A stretch of 64,000 nt of DNA, taken from contig JAWDGP010003346.1 in NCBI GenBank assembly GCA_033675545.1, positions 87,501 to 151,500 of the forward strand, in the 5' to 3' direction. The position numbers were made by a program, and so were the translations under genes. Position 1 is the stretch's first letter. Each line of letters opens with the position of its first letter. Under the pieces are notes generated by a model. That model was given only the letters and a program-made list of their open reading frames with translations. It was not told the DNA's origin and made no database searches. This DNA comes from Elysia crispata (Eukaryota > Mollusca > Gastropoda > Plakobranchidae). Shown here piece after piece: positions 1-12,226 of this stretch.

Positions 1-520
1 ATGTAAGCAGCCAGTGGATCTACTACCATAGTTATGTAAGCAGACAGTGAATCTGTTACCATAGACATATAAGCAACCAGAGGATCTATTACCATAGGCA
101 TCTAAGCAGCCAGTGGATCTACTACCATAGTTATGTAAGCAGCCAGTGGATCTTCTACCATAGGCATGTAGGCAGCCAGTGGATCTATTACCATAGTTAT
201 GTAAGCAGCCCGTGGATCTACTATCATAGTTATGTAAGCAGCCAGTGGATCTACTACCATAGGCATCTAAGCAGCCAGTGGATCTACTACCATAGTTATG
301 TAAGCAGCCAGTGGATCTACTACTATAGGCATGTAAGCAGACAGTGGATCTACTATCATAGACGTGTAAGCAGCCAGTGGATCTACTACCATAGGCATGT
401 AAGCAGCCAGTGGATCTACTACTATAGGCATGTAAGCAGCCAGTGAATCTACTACTAAAGGCATGTAAGCAGCCAGTGGATCTACTACCATAGGCATGTA
501 AGCAGCCAAGTGGATCTACT
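1..520. repeat. 33-bp minisatellite
   Basis: About 15-16 imperfect copies of a 33-bp unit, recognisable by gcagccagtggatctactac. The unit is a multiple of three, so the minus strand reads as an open frame with an 11-residue repeat (AAYMPMVVDPL). Internal stop-creating variants and the lack of any start or splice context argue that this is not a gene. The array probably extends beyond the left edge of the window. Confidence 0.9.
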
Positions 521-3500
521 CCAATTGATCTATGTTGATAACTCGACCACTTCCGCCCGCTTTATTCTAGTTTTCTAGTTTTTTTCGCCTTGCGTGTTAA
601 CATTTATTTCTCTGTTTCATGAATCTGCCCACTCAGACCGCTGTTTCCTGCTCTCTACAGTTCTGTCTGTCTGTGTCCGTGTAGCCTCCTGCTCTCCTGG
701 TTTCCTGACGTAGCGTGGCTCTTCCAGCTGGACGGTCAGGTAAAAAAACCACAACGGAAGGCCCGGAGATTTCGGTTACTTTTTTTTTCATACGAGGTCG
801 CTGGCAATCAATAAAAATTAACAAGCCAAAAAGGTATTTCCTTTATAGTAGTGGATGCCGTCGACGGGAAGTTGTTACTCACGCGTGTAAACAACGTTTC
901 GGTATTGGTGCACTCAACACCGCAACCGCCCTTCCTGAATGGCTATTTTAGTTGTGCGAACCAAACTTGGTGCTTTCCGGTGCTAGGCTTTGTTTGACGG
1001 CGCTACGTGGGAGCTCGGCGCTTCCTAGGTCCCCCGACCAATCGGAGATCTGATGCTAGATTGTAAGGGTAAATAGTCTATATTGACAAATCCAGAGTAA
1101 TGCCTTTCTCTAGGAGAAGCGTGTTAACACTATCCTTACTCCACGCTGCTTTTGAACAGCACATGACAGAACAAATCTCTTCTAACTGCTGTTAAATGCT
1201 CCACCGCCATAAAAGGTATTTCACCAAGATATCGCTCTAAATGTATTTGTCCGGGGGAGATTTTTTCTAAAAGTTAAAAATATTGACTGGCTTTAAAAGC
1301 TTTTAGCCGTCCTAAGTGGGTCTACATCTATGTCAAGTGGCAGTTCGCGCCATCACGGGATCTTTTAACGCAAGACTTGGAAATGATTCGCAAACCTTGC
1401 CTCCCCCTACCATAACAATGCGGTAATCAACTTTGTGCACGACTTGCCTTCAGTGATAATAAGGCGGGGTGAGTTGGATAGAATGTGGCTTTCACATCTC
1501 TTCTCAAGGTGAAATCTTCACGCATTATAGGCTTGAGATGCTTTCAAAACGCAGACAATATTTTCACTGAAAGTCTGAAAGAAATTGAATTAGTAACTTA
1601 AAGATCTTCTCCCTGACGGAAGATAAACTCAAAGATAAACTTAAGTTGACTTTGATGGTGCTACGGCTGGTAAGCTACTTATTACTGTTATGTTTAGGAT
1701 AAAATCGTGTCTACTAAGTTTTAAGGACTTTTTGTTCGAAAGATTTGGCTGATTAGTTTCTAATGACTTTAAACTCTGTCACACGAAGTAAATGTAAGAT
1801 TGGGCACCTTACAAATATTAGCCATCGTTTTCATCCATTTCAAATAATGGACATAAAAGTAGAAGAATTGGAAAATAAATAAAAAAACAAAAATAGTGTG
1901 AAGGTGAAAAAGAGTAAAAAGATAATCAAACACAATGAGATATTTTTAAAAAATTCACATATATATGTTTTATGAGAGAAAAAGTATATTATAAACTTCC
2001 TCAACTGAGATTAATAAGTACTCTGAAATTCTCTGTGAATTCGGTTCGATGTTGATCTAAAAGTTGGAGCCAACAGCATGTGAGCTCGGTGAAGACATGC
2101 GGGAAACAATTATTTGAGTAAAAAATCAGAACAGATTTTCTAAACCGGAGATAGAGAAATACATTGAAATGCAGCTAACAGCGGCAAAGTTTGAAATTAA
2201 ATATCTCTTTTGTCCTATTTATAGCCTGCTGTAAGAAAATCTCTAAAAAGTTCAGAAACAAAAAAAAAAAACAACTCATTATCTAATTTCCCCTCTTAAA
2301 TGATACCTTAAAGTTATTTAAATTATTGTCCTCAAAGAGCAAGATTGACTTACCTGTAAACCAAGCATACAACAATTTGGGTGCATTTTTGTTCAGGTGA
2401 ATGTTTTCTAAATTCTTGTTTCTTGGTGTAACGTTAACATGATAACACCTGACGCCACGAGTTACCCAACCGCTAGCAGAGTTACCACAGCCTTTCTCTC
2501 TCTGCCTTAGTCTTGACAACAACTGTCATGCTTTGGTTCCGTTGTGAAAGTTGACTTTCTTTGGGCCAACGTTAAAAGCGATGTCTCACACGGACAGGGA
2601 CCCTGCTGTTCCAGGAACTTCACAAAAATGGCCTTTGGAATAATGTAGAGCAATAAGCTATGAGAAAGAATTCTTAAATGAAAAAGTAGAAAAAGAATTT
2701 CCGCTTTGTTGATAAACAGAAAAATTGTTGCTTTTAAGGAAAGAATTCTGAATTTCCTTTAAAAAGCTTCCTTGAAAATTAAAATTAAAAGCAGTCGATC
2801 TTCCTCATACAGAAACACTTGATGTTCGTGGTTTTCAGGTCAAATGAGGGAAGAGACGAGGTTAGATCATTTCTATAATTATCATGTTATTTCAGACAAC
2901 CAAAAAAATCAACAATCATTTGAAAATCACGGGCTCTTTTGGAAGACTTATCTTATAAAGTTCATGCTAACCGGTGCATTCCTTTCCAAAACAAACTGTT
3001 TGGCCATCTTAACCTGAACATTACTTATAGTGCAAACATAACAAACATTTATGTAACCATGATAAATCTTTAATTTTGTTCCATTGAACCAAGCAGGAAG
3101 ACTGAAGTAAGACAAACAAACGCACAGAAAGGTAGTCGAACAAGACAAGACAGAAACCAGACAAAAACAATGGAAAAACTATTTTTCAGGCTAATAGGGA
3201 AAAAATTGAGAAGGTCCATTTGGCTGTATCCTGACAAGCTTAGCCTGGCCCACAAAGCCAGTTCTTTAAGAGAAACATTTTACAATGGATGTCTCGGAAA
3301 ATTAAAATCACTCAAAAGGGAAGGACATGTTTCAGAATGTTAAGAATAACATTAAGATAATAAAGAGAGGAAACCCATTTAATTATTGATTTAAAGGTAG
3401 ATGCGATTAGAAAAGAACGCTTTTACAAGAATACATAGAATAATAGAGGAAGAATAAAAAAAAAAAGAAAGAAAAACAATGGTTTAGAAAGTATGAAGAA

Positions 3501-3572
3501 AGCTTAAAGAGAGAGATATAAAGAAAGAGAGAGAGACAGAGTGATAGAGAAAGAGAGATAGCGATATAGATT

Positions 3573-3573
<1 letters not shown>
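521..3573. other. Non-coding stretch
   Basis: No supportable coding exon was seen. Bases 640-1050 are relatively GC-rich and could be a promoter or an untranslated exon of the downstream allatostatin gene, but I see no decisive motif. Short frames here lack codon structure and splice sites. Confidence 0.5.

Positions 3574-3634
<61 letters not shown>
3574..3634. repeat. (GA)n microsatellite
   Basis: About 30 GA dinucleotides within a wider purine-rich tract (3490-3670). Confidence 0.95.
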
Positions 3635-3639
<5 letters not shown>

Positions 3640-3945
3640 TGAAAGAGATAGAAAGAAGAATTGAAGGAAGCAAGAAAGATAATAAGATTGATAAATAGAT
3701 TGTGAAGATAGATCAAATACACTTACATATAGCTGACCTATGACAGTTGCCTGGTTTTATTGCCACCTTAAGCCTTTCCCTCTCTGACATATGCTGTATG
3801 CTTTCAGAGGTAAAATATTCACTACACTTAAAAACATTTGGTATTTCTCGGAATAAGTGCTCTACTTTTACATTTTTTATTGTCCTGTTCTCTTAGTTTT
3901 CAAATTTAAGTTGGATCAATAAATTAGCATAATTCTGTCCTTTCC

Positions 3946-4110
3946 ATGGACCTTAAGCACGTAGAAGAAAAGACAGAGGAAAGAACCGACTTGGCACATA
4001 CGCTCTCAGTTAAAAGGAAAGATTTTGGGAAGCGGCTCTGCCCTGTTGCACTAGCAATGCTTTTATCATTAGCAACGCTGGCCGTTATGCTAATGCCGTT
4101 GCTGTCCCAG
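3946..4110 (+). CDS. AstC: Allatostatin-C exon 1 (signal sequence)
   Basis: It encodes residues 1-55 and ends in phase 0 at CAG|GTAAAT. An internal Met at residue 39 is an alternative start that would leave a shorter signal peptide. Confidence 0.7.
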
Positions 4111-7100
4111 GTAAATAGGTATTAATTGAAGATTTAAAAAGAATCAATGCATTAGAAGTGTAAAAAAAACAACCTTTGTTTATCGATTTTATATATATTT
4201 TCCAACTGTTGATTTGGTTGAGGTTCATGGTCTATTTAGATTCTATTTAGATTTCCTGCATTATCAATTCTAGGAAGGTCCATGCGGATTAAAGATGCGT
4301 TGTGTTAACGAAGCGGGAAGAAAGAATTGAAAATAATAGCTCATGTTTTATTTTAGTTGCACTAGGTGAAGCTTCTGTCTGCCGTTATGTGTAAGATGAT
4401 TGCTGGACGGGGATGAGCTCAGAATTATCGACTGTAGACGGCCGTGCTAGTCAGCAGAGAGTCCAAATCTGTTATCGTCTGCTCGGTTAAGGTGGAGATA
4501 ACTCACACTGTATTGAAGAACTCGAGCACTAAATACCTAAAAAGGGCAGGCACGGTGACCTGATAATTTTAGTAAATATTTTTAGTTTTGTCATTCACTA
4601 AGTGTTGAGCTTTTGTTAATACATCCACAAACTCTAAATCTAATCCAAAGTATTATTTAATCTGGAGACCCATTTGAATGCACACTGTCACCAATTAGCT
4701 GCTTTGTAATTAGATCAGGATTTAGATATATGAAATCAGTTTTTAGATCAATGCAATGCGCACGGTTTAGAGGCTAGGCTTGCACGTTACGATCAGCAGA
4801 CGTGATGAATTCAACAGACTACAACCTAAAACGATCGTCCCCCTCCCGCATCTTGTCGTAGATTTCTAGTTTAGTTTCATGCATGGCAATATCTAATGGT
4901 TTTGAAACATATCAAAGTGTACTGGTTTTTATCTTTTCCACGTTCAGTTGTACAACCAGAATCAGCGTGATTCGCGAATTGGGTAGGTCCTACAAGGTAA
5001 AAGTAAAAAAAAAAGGCTGGGGGATGGGGGAGGGAGAGGTCGAGAGTTCAAGCAAAGAAAATAATAATAATAAAAGACAAAAAAAAAAAAAGCTGTGAAC
5101 AAACAAACAAACAAACAAACAAAGGCAAAAAGATGGGGGAAAAGGAATTGAAATTTAAACACTGATGTCATTTTTTCTCAAGTTAATATAATTAAGAAAA
5201 GTTAATAAAAACAACCAGAAAATCATTTCCATAAAATGAAGGTTGTGTGAAAGAATCATTTATCAGTTTTATTATTTTTTTTTATGTATATCCGGGCCAT
5301 TATTACACGACTGGCGTAATACTGACAATGTGGCGTTCCGTACAATGCGATAGAGATTGTTTGATAAATAAACCAATTTCCCGTGCACCAGAGAATTATT
5401 TCATGCAAAATTATTCTATACATGTTGATATCAATGCACGCATCCCACTAAATGTGGTCCCGTGTAACCAAACTAATGTCCAGGTTAAAATCAACCCATT
5501 GGCTGGCCTGAATCTCTCATCATTAAGGATTCTTCACCTTTATTTTGGTTTAAGTCATGAAAAATTAAAATCAGTAAAAATTACACGAGATACTCGTTGA
5601 TGTTTCAAGAACTAGAGGAGATTTCTCTGTAAGTTCTAGAAAACTGTGACGGTTGTCAAGATTGACACAGGAACGCATGAAAGAAACACATCATGGCGTC
5701 CTTAACTTAATCTCGGCTGGGAAAATTCTAAAATAGAACATTCGAGCTGTTTTAATCTCCTGATTGATTATGCATATCAAGTTGGTCAAAATAGCTCAGC
5801 CGATTTGTTTCTATCCAATTACAGTCAACTAACATTTCTTTTTTATGTGAAAAATCAAAAATTCGTGACGCTTTAGTAAGAAGTAAAAAATAGGACTCAA
5901 TCAGCTTGAATTTTGTTGAGAAAGGTGAATTTTTTTTTCATGTCGTACTATTTTTAGCTTTCATTTGTGGTACTATCCTCCTGACCTTACAAAAGGTACT
6001 TTTATTCGGTTCATGTAGATCTACAAGAATTCGGAGCTTTTCTATATTAGCTTTGAGTCAGAAATTTTAACTGATAAACAAACTAGGGCAAAAAAAAATT
6101 TAAAAAAAAAATCATTCATTTATTTTTTATATTATCGTCTTGTCGTAGACTGCAGTTCTTAGGGGCACAAAAACACGCGAGTAAAACTTGAACGAGGACA
6201 CAGAAACAGTAAAACTTGAACGAGGACACAGAAACAGTAAAACTTGAACGAGGACACAGAAACAGTAAAACTTGAACGAGGACACAGAAACAGTAAAACT
6301 TGAACGAGGACACAGAAACAGTAAAACTTGAACGAGGACACAGAAACAGTAAAACTTGAACGAGGACACAGAAACAGTAAAACTTGAACGAGGACACAGA
6401 AACAGTAAAACTTGAACGAGGACACAGAAACAGTAAAACTTGAACGAGGACACAGAAACAGTAAAACTTGAACGAGGACACAGAAACAGTAAAACTTGAA
6501 CGAGGACACAGAAACAGTAAAACTTGAACGAGGACACAGAAACAGTAAAACTTGAACGAGGACACAGAAACAGTAAAACTTGAACGAGGACACAGAAACA
6601 GTAAAACTTGAACGAGGACACAGAAACAGTAAAACTTGAACGAGGACACAGAAACAGTAAAACTTGAACGAGGACACAGAAACAGTAAAACTTGAACGAG
6701 GACACAGAAACAGTAAAACTATCTTGTCGCAAGCTCTCCGCGCAGGTAATTGGCGGTTAGCACTAACAAATCGATTGATATTCCATTGATATCAAGAACT
6801 GCTGCTCTTATAGGAGCTGGCAAGTAAGACAAGCAACCGGGCCGATGTGACACGCGTGAAGGATTTCGTTGCTCTTGGTCTCATTTGTTTGAGTATTTGT
6901 AATGGTTCATAGTTCTTTTTTCACTTCGGAATCATAGGAGGAAGTTTGGACATTTAACGGGCAGGGCGTCTTCTGGGAACAAACGATTATTGTCTTCATC
7001 TTTTTAAACCAGATGGAACTAAATTTAAATCATGACAAAACGGACGAGGCTCTAATTGTAGGAGATTTATACATTTTATTTTCAGTCGAAGAATAAATAA

Positions 7101-8405
7101 GCTTCGTTGTCACTTATATACTGTAGATAGTTCTTTCCCTTTTTATCCAACATAAATAATGAATGAAAATAGAAAAGGTGATCTCAATCTAAATTTACCT
7201 CTAAATGCTCTACGCTCGTACAGATGGCATACTGTGTAAGATAAAGATTAGAATATTAGAAAAGTGTGTCGTGTATCACCATCGAAAGGCCCGGGAGAAA
7301 CCTACAAAACCTCTATTTATTCTGTTCACAAACTTTAAAAAAGTTGAAATACATTTTTTCCTTATTAGATTAAAAAAAATGGTACTAAATAACTATGACC
7401 AATTATAATTTACGAAACATTTATAACTTTCTAAAAACTATAAAAAATATTACTTCAGAGATGAGCTTTTTGGAATTGACATCTATTGAACAATCTTTCA
7501 ATTACTGTTTATTTTGTTTCTCTCCTTGTGCTCCTTTTCCTCTCTTTACTCTTTTTATTCTCCGTCATCATTATCATTTTCTTGTTCTTGTTCTTGTTCT
7601 TGTTCTTGTTCTTGTTCTTGTTCTTGTTCTTCTTGTTCTTCTTCTTGTTCTTCTTGTTCTTCTTGTTCTTCTTCTTCTTCTTCTTCTTCTTCTTCTTCTT
7701 CTTCTTCTTCTTCGTCTTCTTCGTCTTTTTCTTATCTTCTGTTTTGTTTTCTCAACATTTTTCTTTTTCTTCCATCTCTCCTCATCTCTTTATTTTTATC
7801 TTCATAATTTCTTTCTTTTTTTCCTTTCCCAACTTTCGTTTTCCTCTCTTTCTTTGCCACTCGCTGTCTCTCTGATTCTCCTTCTGCCCTGTAATCATTC
7901 TCGATTTCTCTCTCATTTTGCTTTCTCCACCTGTGCGCTAAATTTGGTACATTCTACAACAATGTAACATGGAAATGAATCTTTTGAATCTCTCAAAGCC
8001 TCGTTGGACAACGAAATAATTCGAACTACTAAGTTTGATTGTGTAACACTAAACGACCGTTACTTTCCCTTTCCCGTTTCCCAGGTTATTGTGTAACACT
8101 AAACCACCGTTATTTTCACTTCCCCGTTTCCCAGGTTATTGTGTAACACTAAACGACCGTTATTTTCACTTCCCCGTTTTCTAGGTTATTGTGTAACACT
8201 GAATGGCCGTTATTTTCATTTTCTCGTTTTCCAGAGCGACCAGTCTGTGCACATGAAGCTGGCGGATCGTCTGCTGAAGCGTATCCTGGACATCACGTTC
8301 GAGACTCTCCGAGACATGGGCGCCAGTCGAGACGACCTGGAGCGGGTACAGCAGAAGAGAAACTATATCAGGAACTGCTACTTCCAGGCCGTGTCGTGTT
8401 ACTGA
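3946..8405 (+). CDS. AstC: C-type allatostatin (somatostatin-like) prepropeptide, two exons
   Basis: Exons 3946-4110 and 8235-8405 join in phase 0 to give 111 aa. Residues 31-54 are a hydrophobic signal sequence (LCPVALAMLL, then SLATLAVMLMPLLS) after an unusually long, charged N-terminus. Residues 56-95 are a spacer. KR at 96-97 is a dibasic convertase site. Residues 98-111 are the predicted peptide NYIRNCYFQAVSCY, followed directly by the stop. The CYFQAVSC loop between two Cys and the free aromatic C-terminus without an amidation Gly match the allatostatin-C family (insect peptides end in CYFNPISCF or CAFNAVSCF). Family members are secreted neuropeptides acting on somatostatin/AST-C-type GPCRs. 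The donor is CAG|GTAAAT and the acceptor is a pyrimidine tract plus CCAG. Precursor length is normal for the family. A further small exon in the 4.1-kb intron cannot be excluded. The gene symbol follows arthropod usage. Confidence 0.8.
5094..5123. repeat. (ACAA)n microsatellite
   Basis: Short run of about six acaa units in the allatostatin intron. Confidence 0.8.
6183..6720. repeat. 28-bp minisatellite, 19 copies
   Basis: Nineteen head-to-tail copies of a 28-bp unit (contains aacttgaacgaggacacaga) plus a partial one, apparently identical throughout. Because 28 is not a multiple of three, all three minus frames stay open and cycle through the same peptides; these frames are artefacts of the repeat. 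The array lies in the allatostatin intron. Confidence 0.97.
7575..7720. repeat. (CTTGTT)n / (CTT)n compound microsatellite
   Basis: About ten CTTGTT hexamers grade into CTT triplets inside a long pyrimidine-rich strand (7500-7930). The Leu/Phe/Ser homopolymer frames here are not credible proteins. Confidence 0.9.
8041..8234 (+). repeat. 50-bp tandem repeat carrying four copies of the 3' splice site
   Basis: Four units start at 8041, 8091, 8141 and 8191 (gtgtaacact at each start). Each contains a pyrimidine tract followed by AG, at 8083, 8133, 8183 (as CTAG) and 8233. The last AG is the acceptor used for the allatostatin peptide exon. Confidence 0.9.
8235..8405 (+). CDS. AstC: Allatostatin-C exon 2 (mature peptide)
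   Basis: It encodes residues 56-111 plus the TGA stop. The peptide itself is encoded by 8361-8402, preceded by AAG AGA (KR). An earlier KR at residues 70-71 could allow a spacer peptide to be released. Confidence 0.82.
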   Translation, partial: SDQSVHMKLADRLLKRILDITFETLRDMGASRDDLERVQQKRNYIRNCYFQAVSCY

Positions 8406-8783
8406 TCTGATTGGCTGAGAGAGACAGCAACAGGCTGTGTCACGCTCGATAGTTTGACACCCATCGCTCATTTAGGTTGTAAAGGGGAGGGAGAGGGGGG
8501 GAGGGGAGGGGCGAAGAGACGAATATAGAAGGTATTTTGGGGGGAATAGAGAGAGCAGGCTGTTCTGAAGATCCTGATTTGTTGTACTCTCGATTTCTTC
8601 CCTACGTTTAGGGTTGGCTTTTTGTACTCAGTTTCTGCCAGAAAAAAGTGAAAGAAAAGTAGAGCAAGAGCAAAAGGTTAAATGGGAGGAACTCCCTATT
8701 TTGAATCCAAACTTAAGAAAAAGGTTTCCTTATCAGAAGGCTAAAATTTATTATTGATCCTCAATTTACAGCAAATAGAATGA

Positions 8784-8789
8784 ATTAAA
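8784..8789 (+). terminator. Possible polyadenylation signal ATTAAA (allatostatin gene)
   Basis: ATTAAA lies about 380 bp after the stop. A canonical AATAAA is found at 9483-9488. Neither choice can be settled from sequence alone. Confidence 0.35.
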
Positions 8790-9733
<944 letters not shown>

Positions 9734-9973
9734 TGACAGATAGAAAAAACGATAGGCATTAGAGAAGGAGAAAAAAAAGTAAAAAGATTTGATAAAAGGA
9801 TGGAACAGGTTACAGAGATGTAAAGAAATAAGAACCAGAAATAAAGAGAAAAGAAGGAGAACGAGAGAAAGGAGAGAGGAAAGAGAGAGAGACAGAAAGA
9901 CAGAGATAGAAAGAGAGAAAGGGATAGAGAGAGGGGGGAGAGAGAAAGAGATAGAGAGAGGGGTAGAGAGAAG

Positions 9974-9978
<5 letters not shown>

Positions 9979-10067
<89 letters not shown>
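9979..10067. repeat. (GA)n microsatellite
   Basis: About 44 GA units. Together with the preceding tract it makes both strands falsely open (Ser-Leu and Arg-Glu repeats). Confidence 0.95.
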
Positions 10068-10068
<1 letters not shown>

Positions 10069-12032
10069 GGAAGAAACCAATTTTAACATGAGATTAAAAA
10101 AAAACAACTAAACAGTAAAGTAAACAAGCCTCTAGGCTAACAGCGAATCCAAGCGTAGAAGCGGAGATCATGAGTGTGAGAGAAAAGCCTCAGATCCAGA
10201 GAATCTATCTCTAGCTTGAGATATGGAGGAATCAAGATAGAGATGCTGGATGCCCTGATCTCTTCCCCCCACAAACACAATCACCTGGTTAGCAACAAGC
10301 AGGCCGTGAACACTGAACATAACATGCCTGGTGTCTTCTCGAATAGGAAACTGAAGCTGGGCAGATTAATACTCGCTTCTTCTTGGTTTTAATTTATTGT
10401 ATGTATGTGTGTTTTGATTTTTCTTTGTTGTTGTTTATTTTTATTTCTGGTCAGAAATTGGTTTTGTTCGTGTTGTTTTTATCTCCATTGACCCACATCT
10501 GGTTTTGCAGCGATTTTTACTATTTTTTCTGTTTAGACTGAACAACTTTATGGGCATCTTGTTTGAAATGAAGATGGGTGGGCAATACAGACGCTTTTCT
10601 AGCTTTGGTAAAACTGACTTCCATATGTATAAGTAAGCGCAGTTCAAACCTTTATGTAGGCATTTTCTAAACAAACGGTGTGTACTTTTATTCTAAGGTA
10701 AATAATTCTATAGAACTAATAAACAATAATATGACAAAGCTTGAGGTATCATCAGTTATTTTTCACACCTCTGCCATCTTAGACGATGCTATGTAGAAAG
10801 CTGCACACACTCATGATAGCTACCAGAAAAATTGTAGAAAGCTGCATACACTCATGACAACTGCCAGTGAAATGTCATTTTGAATTAGACCTTTAGTGTA
10901 AGCGCTTGGACAGGGAAACCCATGCTGTTAGAGATTATATGGCGCTGCTGTGAGCGTGTTGTTTAAAGTAGCACAACTCCCCGAATAAGTTAAGACAAAG
11001 AGCAAGAATGTTCAATGTGTTGGTAATTCCCATCCACTAGTAAATAACGTCAACGCGCAAACATGAACGTGTACCCAAACTCTGAATCTATGCCTCAAAA
11101 CCGCACATGCTTCACTGCAACAAGTAGTTTCTAGTTCTTATTTTGATAGAATTTATGATGAATATAGTCAGAAAGATTATTGAAAGTCTGCTCATTTTCC
11201 AACAGGTCTGCCTAATAAATCAGCATGATTCTGTGAAAGTCCGCAGTGTCGAGGAGCATTAGAGCGCCCATAAAGTGCTGCTGCTGTAACGTAAATCAGA
11301 AAGTATTGATTCTAGGCGGTTGAAAGTGCACATACATCTAGGTATCATGTGAGATCAATAAATGTGCTACCAGTTTCAATAAGAACAATTTAATTGCTAT
11401 AAGTTTAGATTTCAGGCCATTTTTTTTTTAAATCAAGATCTCAAAAGGTTCTAAAGTACTTCCTGCAAAACAATCCTACAAATTCAAAAGATCCCTGACT
11501 TAAACCTATCATAGCGGTTTATTCAAGAGTATCAACATTTTTTAAAGTAAAAACAAAAGAAAAAATTCTTGAAAGATTAAATTTGAAAACTGAAAAGTAA
11601 TGTGAGCGATTCACACAAGTTTTACCAAACAGAAGTTTTCAGACGCCATGTATCGAACTCATTGTTCTGATTGTTTATAGGCCTCATTGTGCAGTGTCTC
11701 TATACAAAATACCAAGACAATTCTCAGATAATCAGTTTAGAAAATGATGTTCCAAAAAAAAGGCAACTTCGAAATTTCTTAGAATTATATTTACAATAAT
11801 TGCTTTAATAACAGGCTACTCGTAGCATTAATAAATATGCTTTTTTTTTTGACAGCATTAAAAAACACAAAAAAAGTTCTTAAAAGCCGCAGATTCAAGG
11901 CCAAATTAATGTGGCAGGTCACACCTATCAGAGAAAAGAGGCAAGATATTTTTACGGTGCAACCCCCCCCCCCCCCTCTCTCCCCCACCCTAACTGTGAA
12001 GCTTTTTCAAATGGAATGAAGACTGTCTAGAT
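10068..12032. other. Non-coding stretch
   Basis: No coding exon or RNA gene recognised. A tandem pair of about 42 bp lies at 10793-10874 (tgtagaaagctgca at each start). A run of 14 C lies at 11961-11974. Confidence 0.5.
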
Positions 12033-12226
12033 CAGGCATGTCCCAAGTCCAGCCCTCAGGCCTAATTCGGCCCGTTTTCAAATTTACGCTGGCCCGCAGC
12101 CTACGTCATAAAATAGTTAATAATTAAAAGTTTGTAGTTCAAAGACTGTCAGGCTGAATAGTCGGCCTCTACACTTTTTCATGTCATCAAATCTGGCTCT
12201 CTTTGCACACAAGTTTGTACACCCTG
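12033..12226. mobile_element. hAT-type non-autonomous element (MITE-like)
   Basis: The left end is CAGGCATGTCCCAAGT. The right end, read on the minus strand, is CAGGGTGTACAAACTT, so the two form imperfect terminal inverted repeats starting with CAGG. The interior holds the GGCCC-rich block (tccagccctcaggcctaatt, then cggcccg and ctggcccgcagcc) typical of a widespread hAT group. The flanks GTCTAGAT and TGCTATAT may be a decayed 8-bp target duplication. At 194 bp it has no room for a transposase. Confidence 0.6.

Noticed and set aside
5247..5600. 117-codon plus frame as an extra allatostatin exon
   Set aside because: No acceptor or donor bounding it and no dibasic or peptide features; exons 1 and 2 already join in phase.
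6183..6720. CRISPR array
   Set aside because: Units are directly adjacent with no unique spacers, and the genome is eukaryotic.
6116..6732. Three overlapping 170-200-codon frames on the minus strand
   Set aside because: They arise from a perfect 28-bp repeat with no stop in any frame; all three give the same permuted peptide.
7395..7967. 190-codon plus frame rich in Leu
   Set aside because: Created by CTT/CTTGTT repeats inside the allatostatin intron.
8181..8471. 96-codon minus frame opposite the allatostatin exon
   Set aside because: Shadow frame: the plus strand gives a recognised peptide, processing site and clean splice acceptor.
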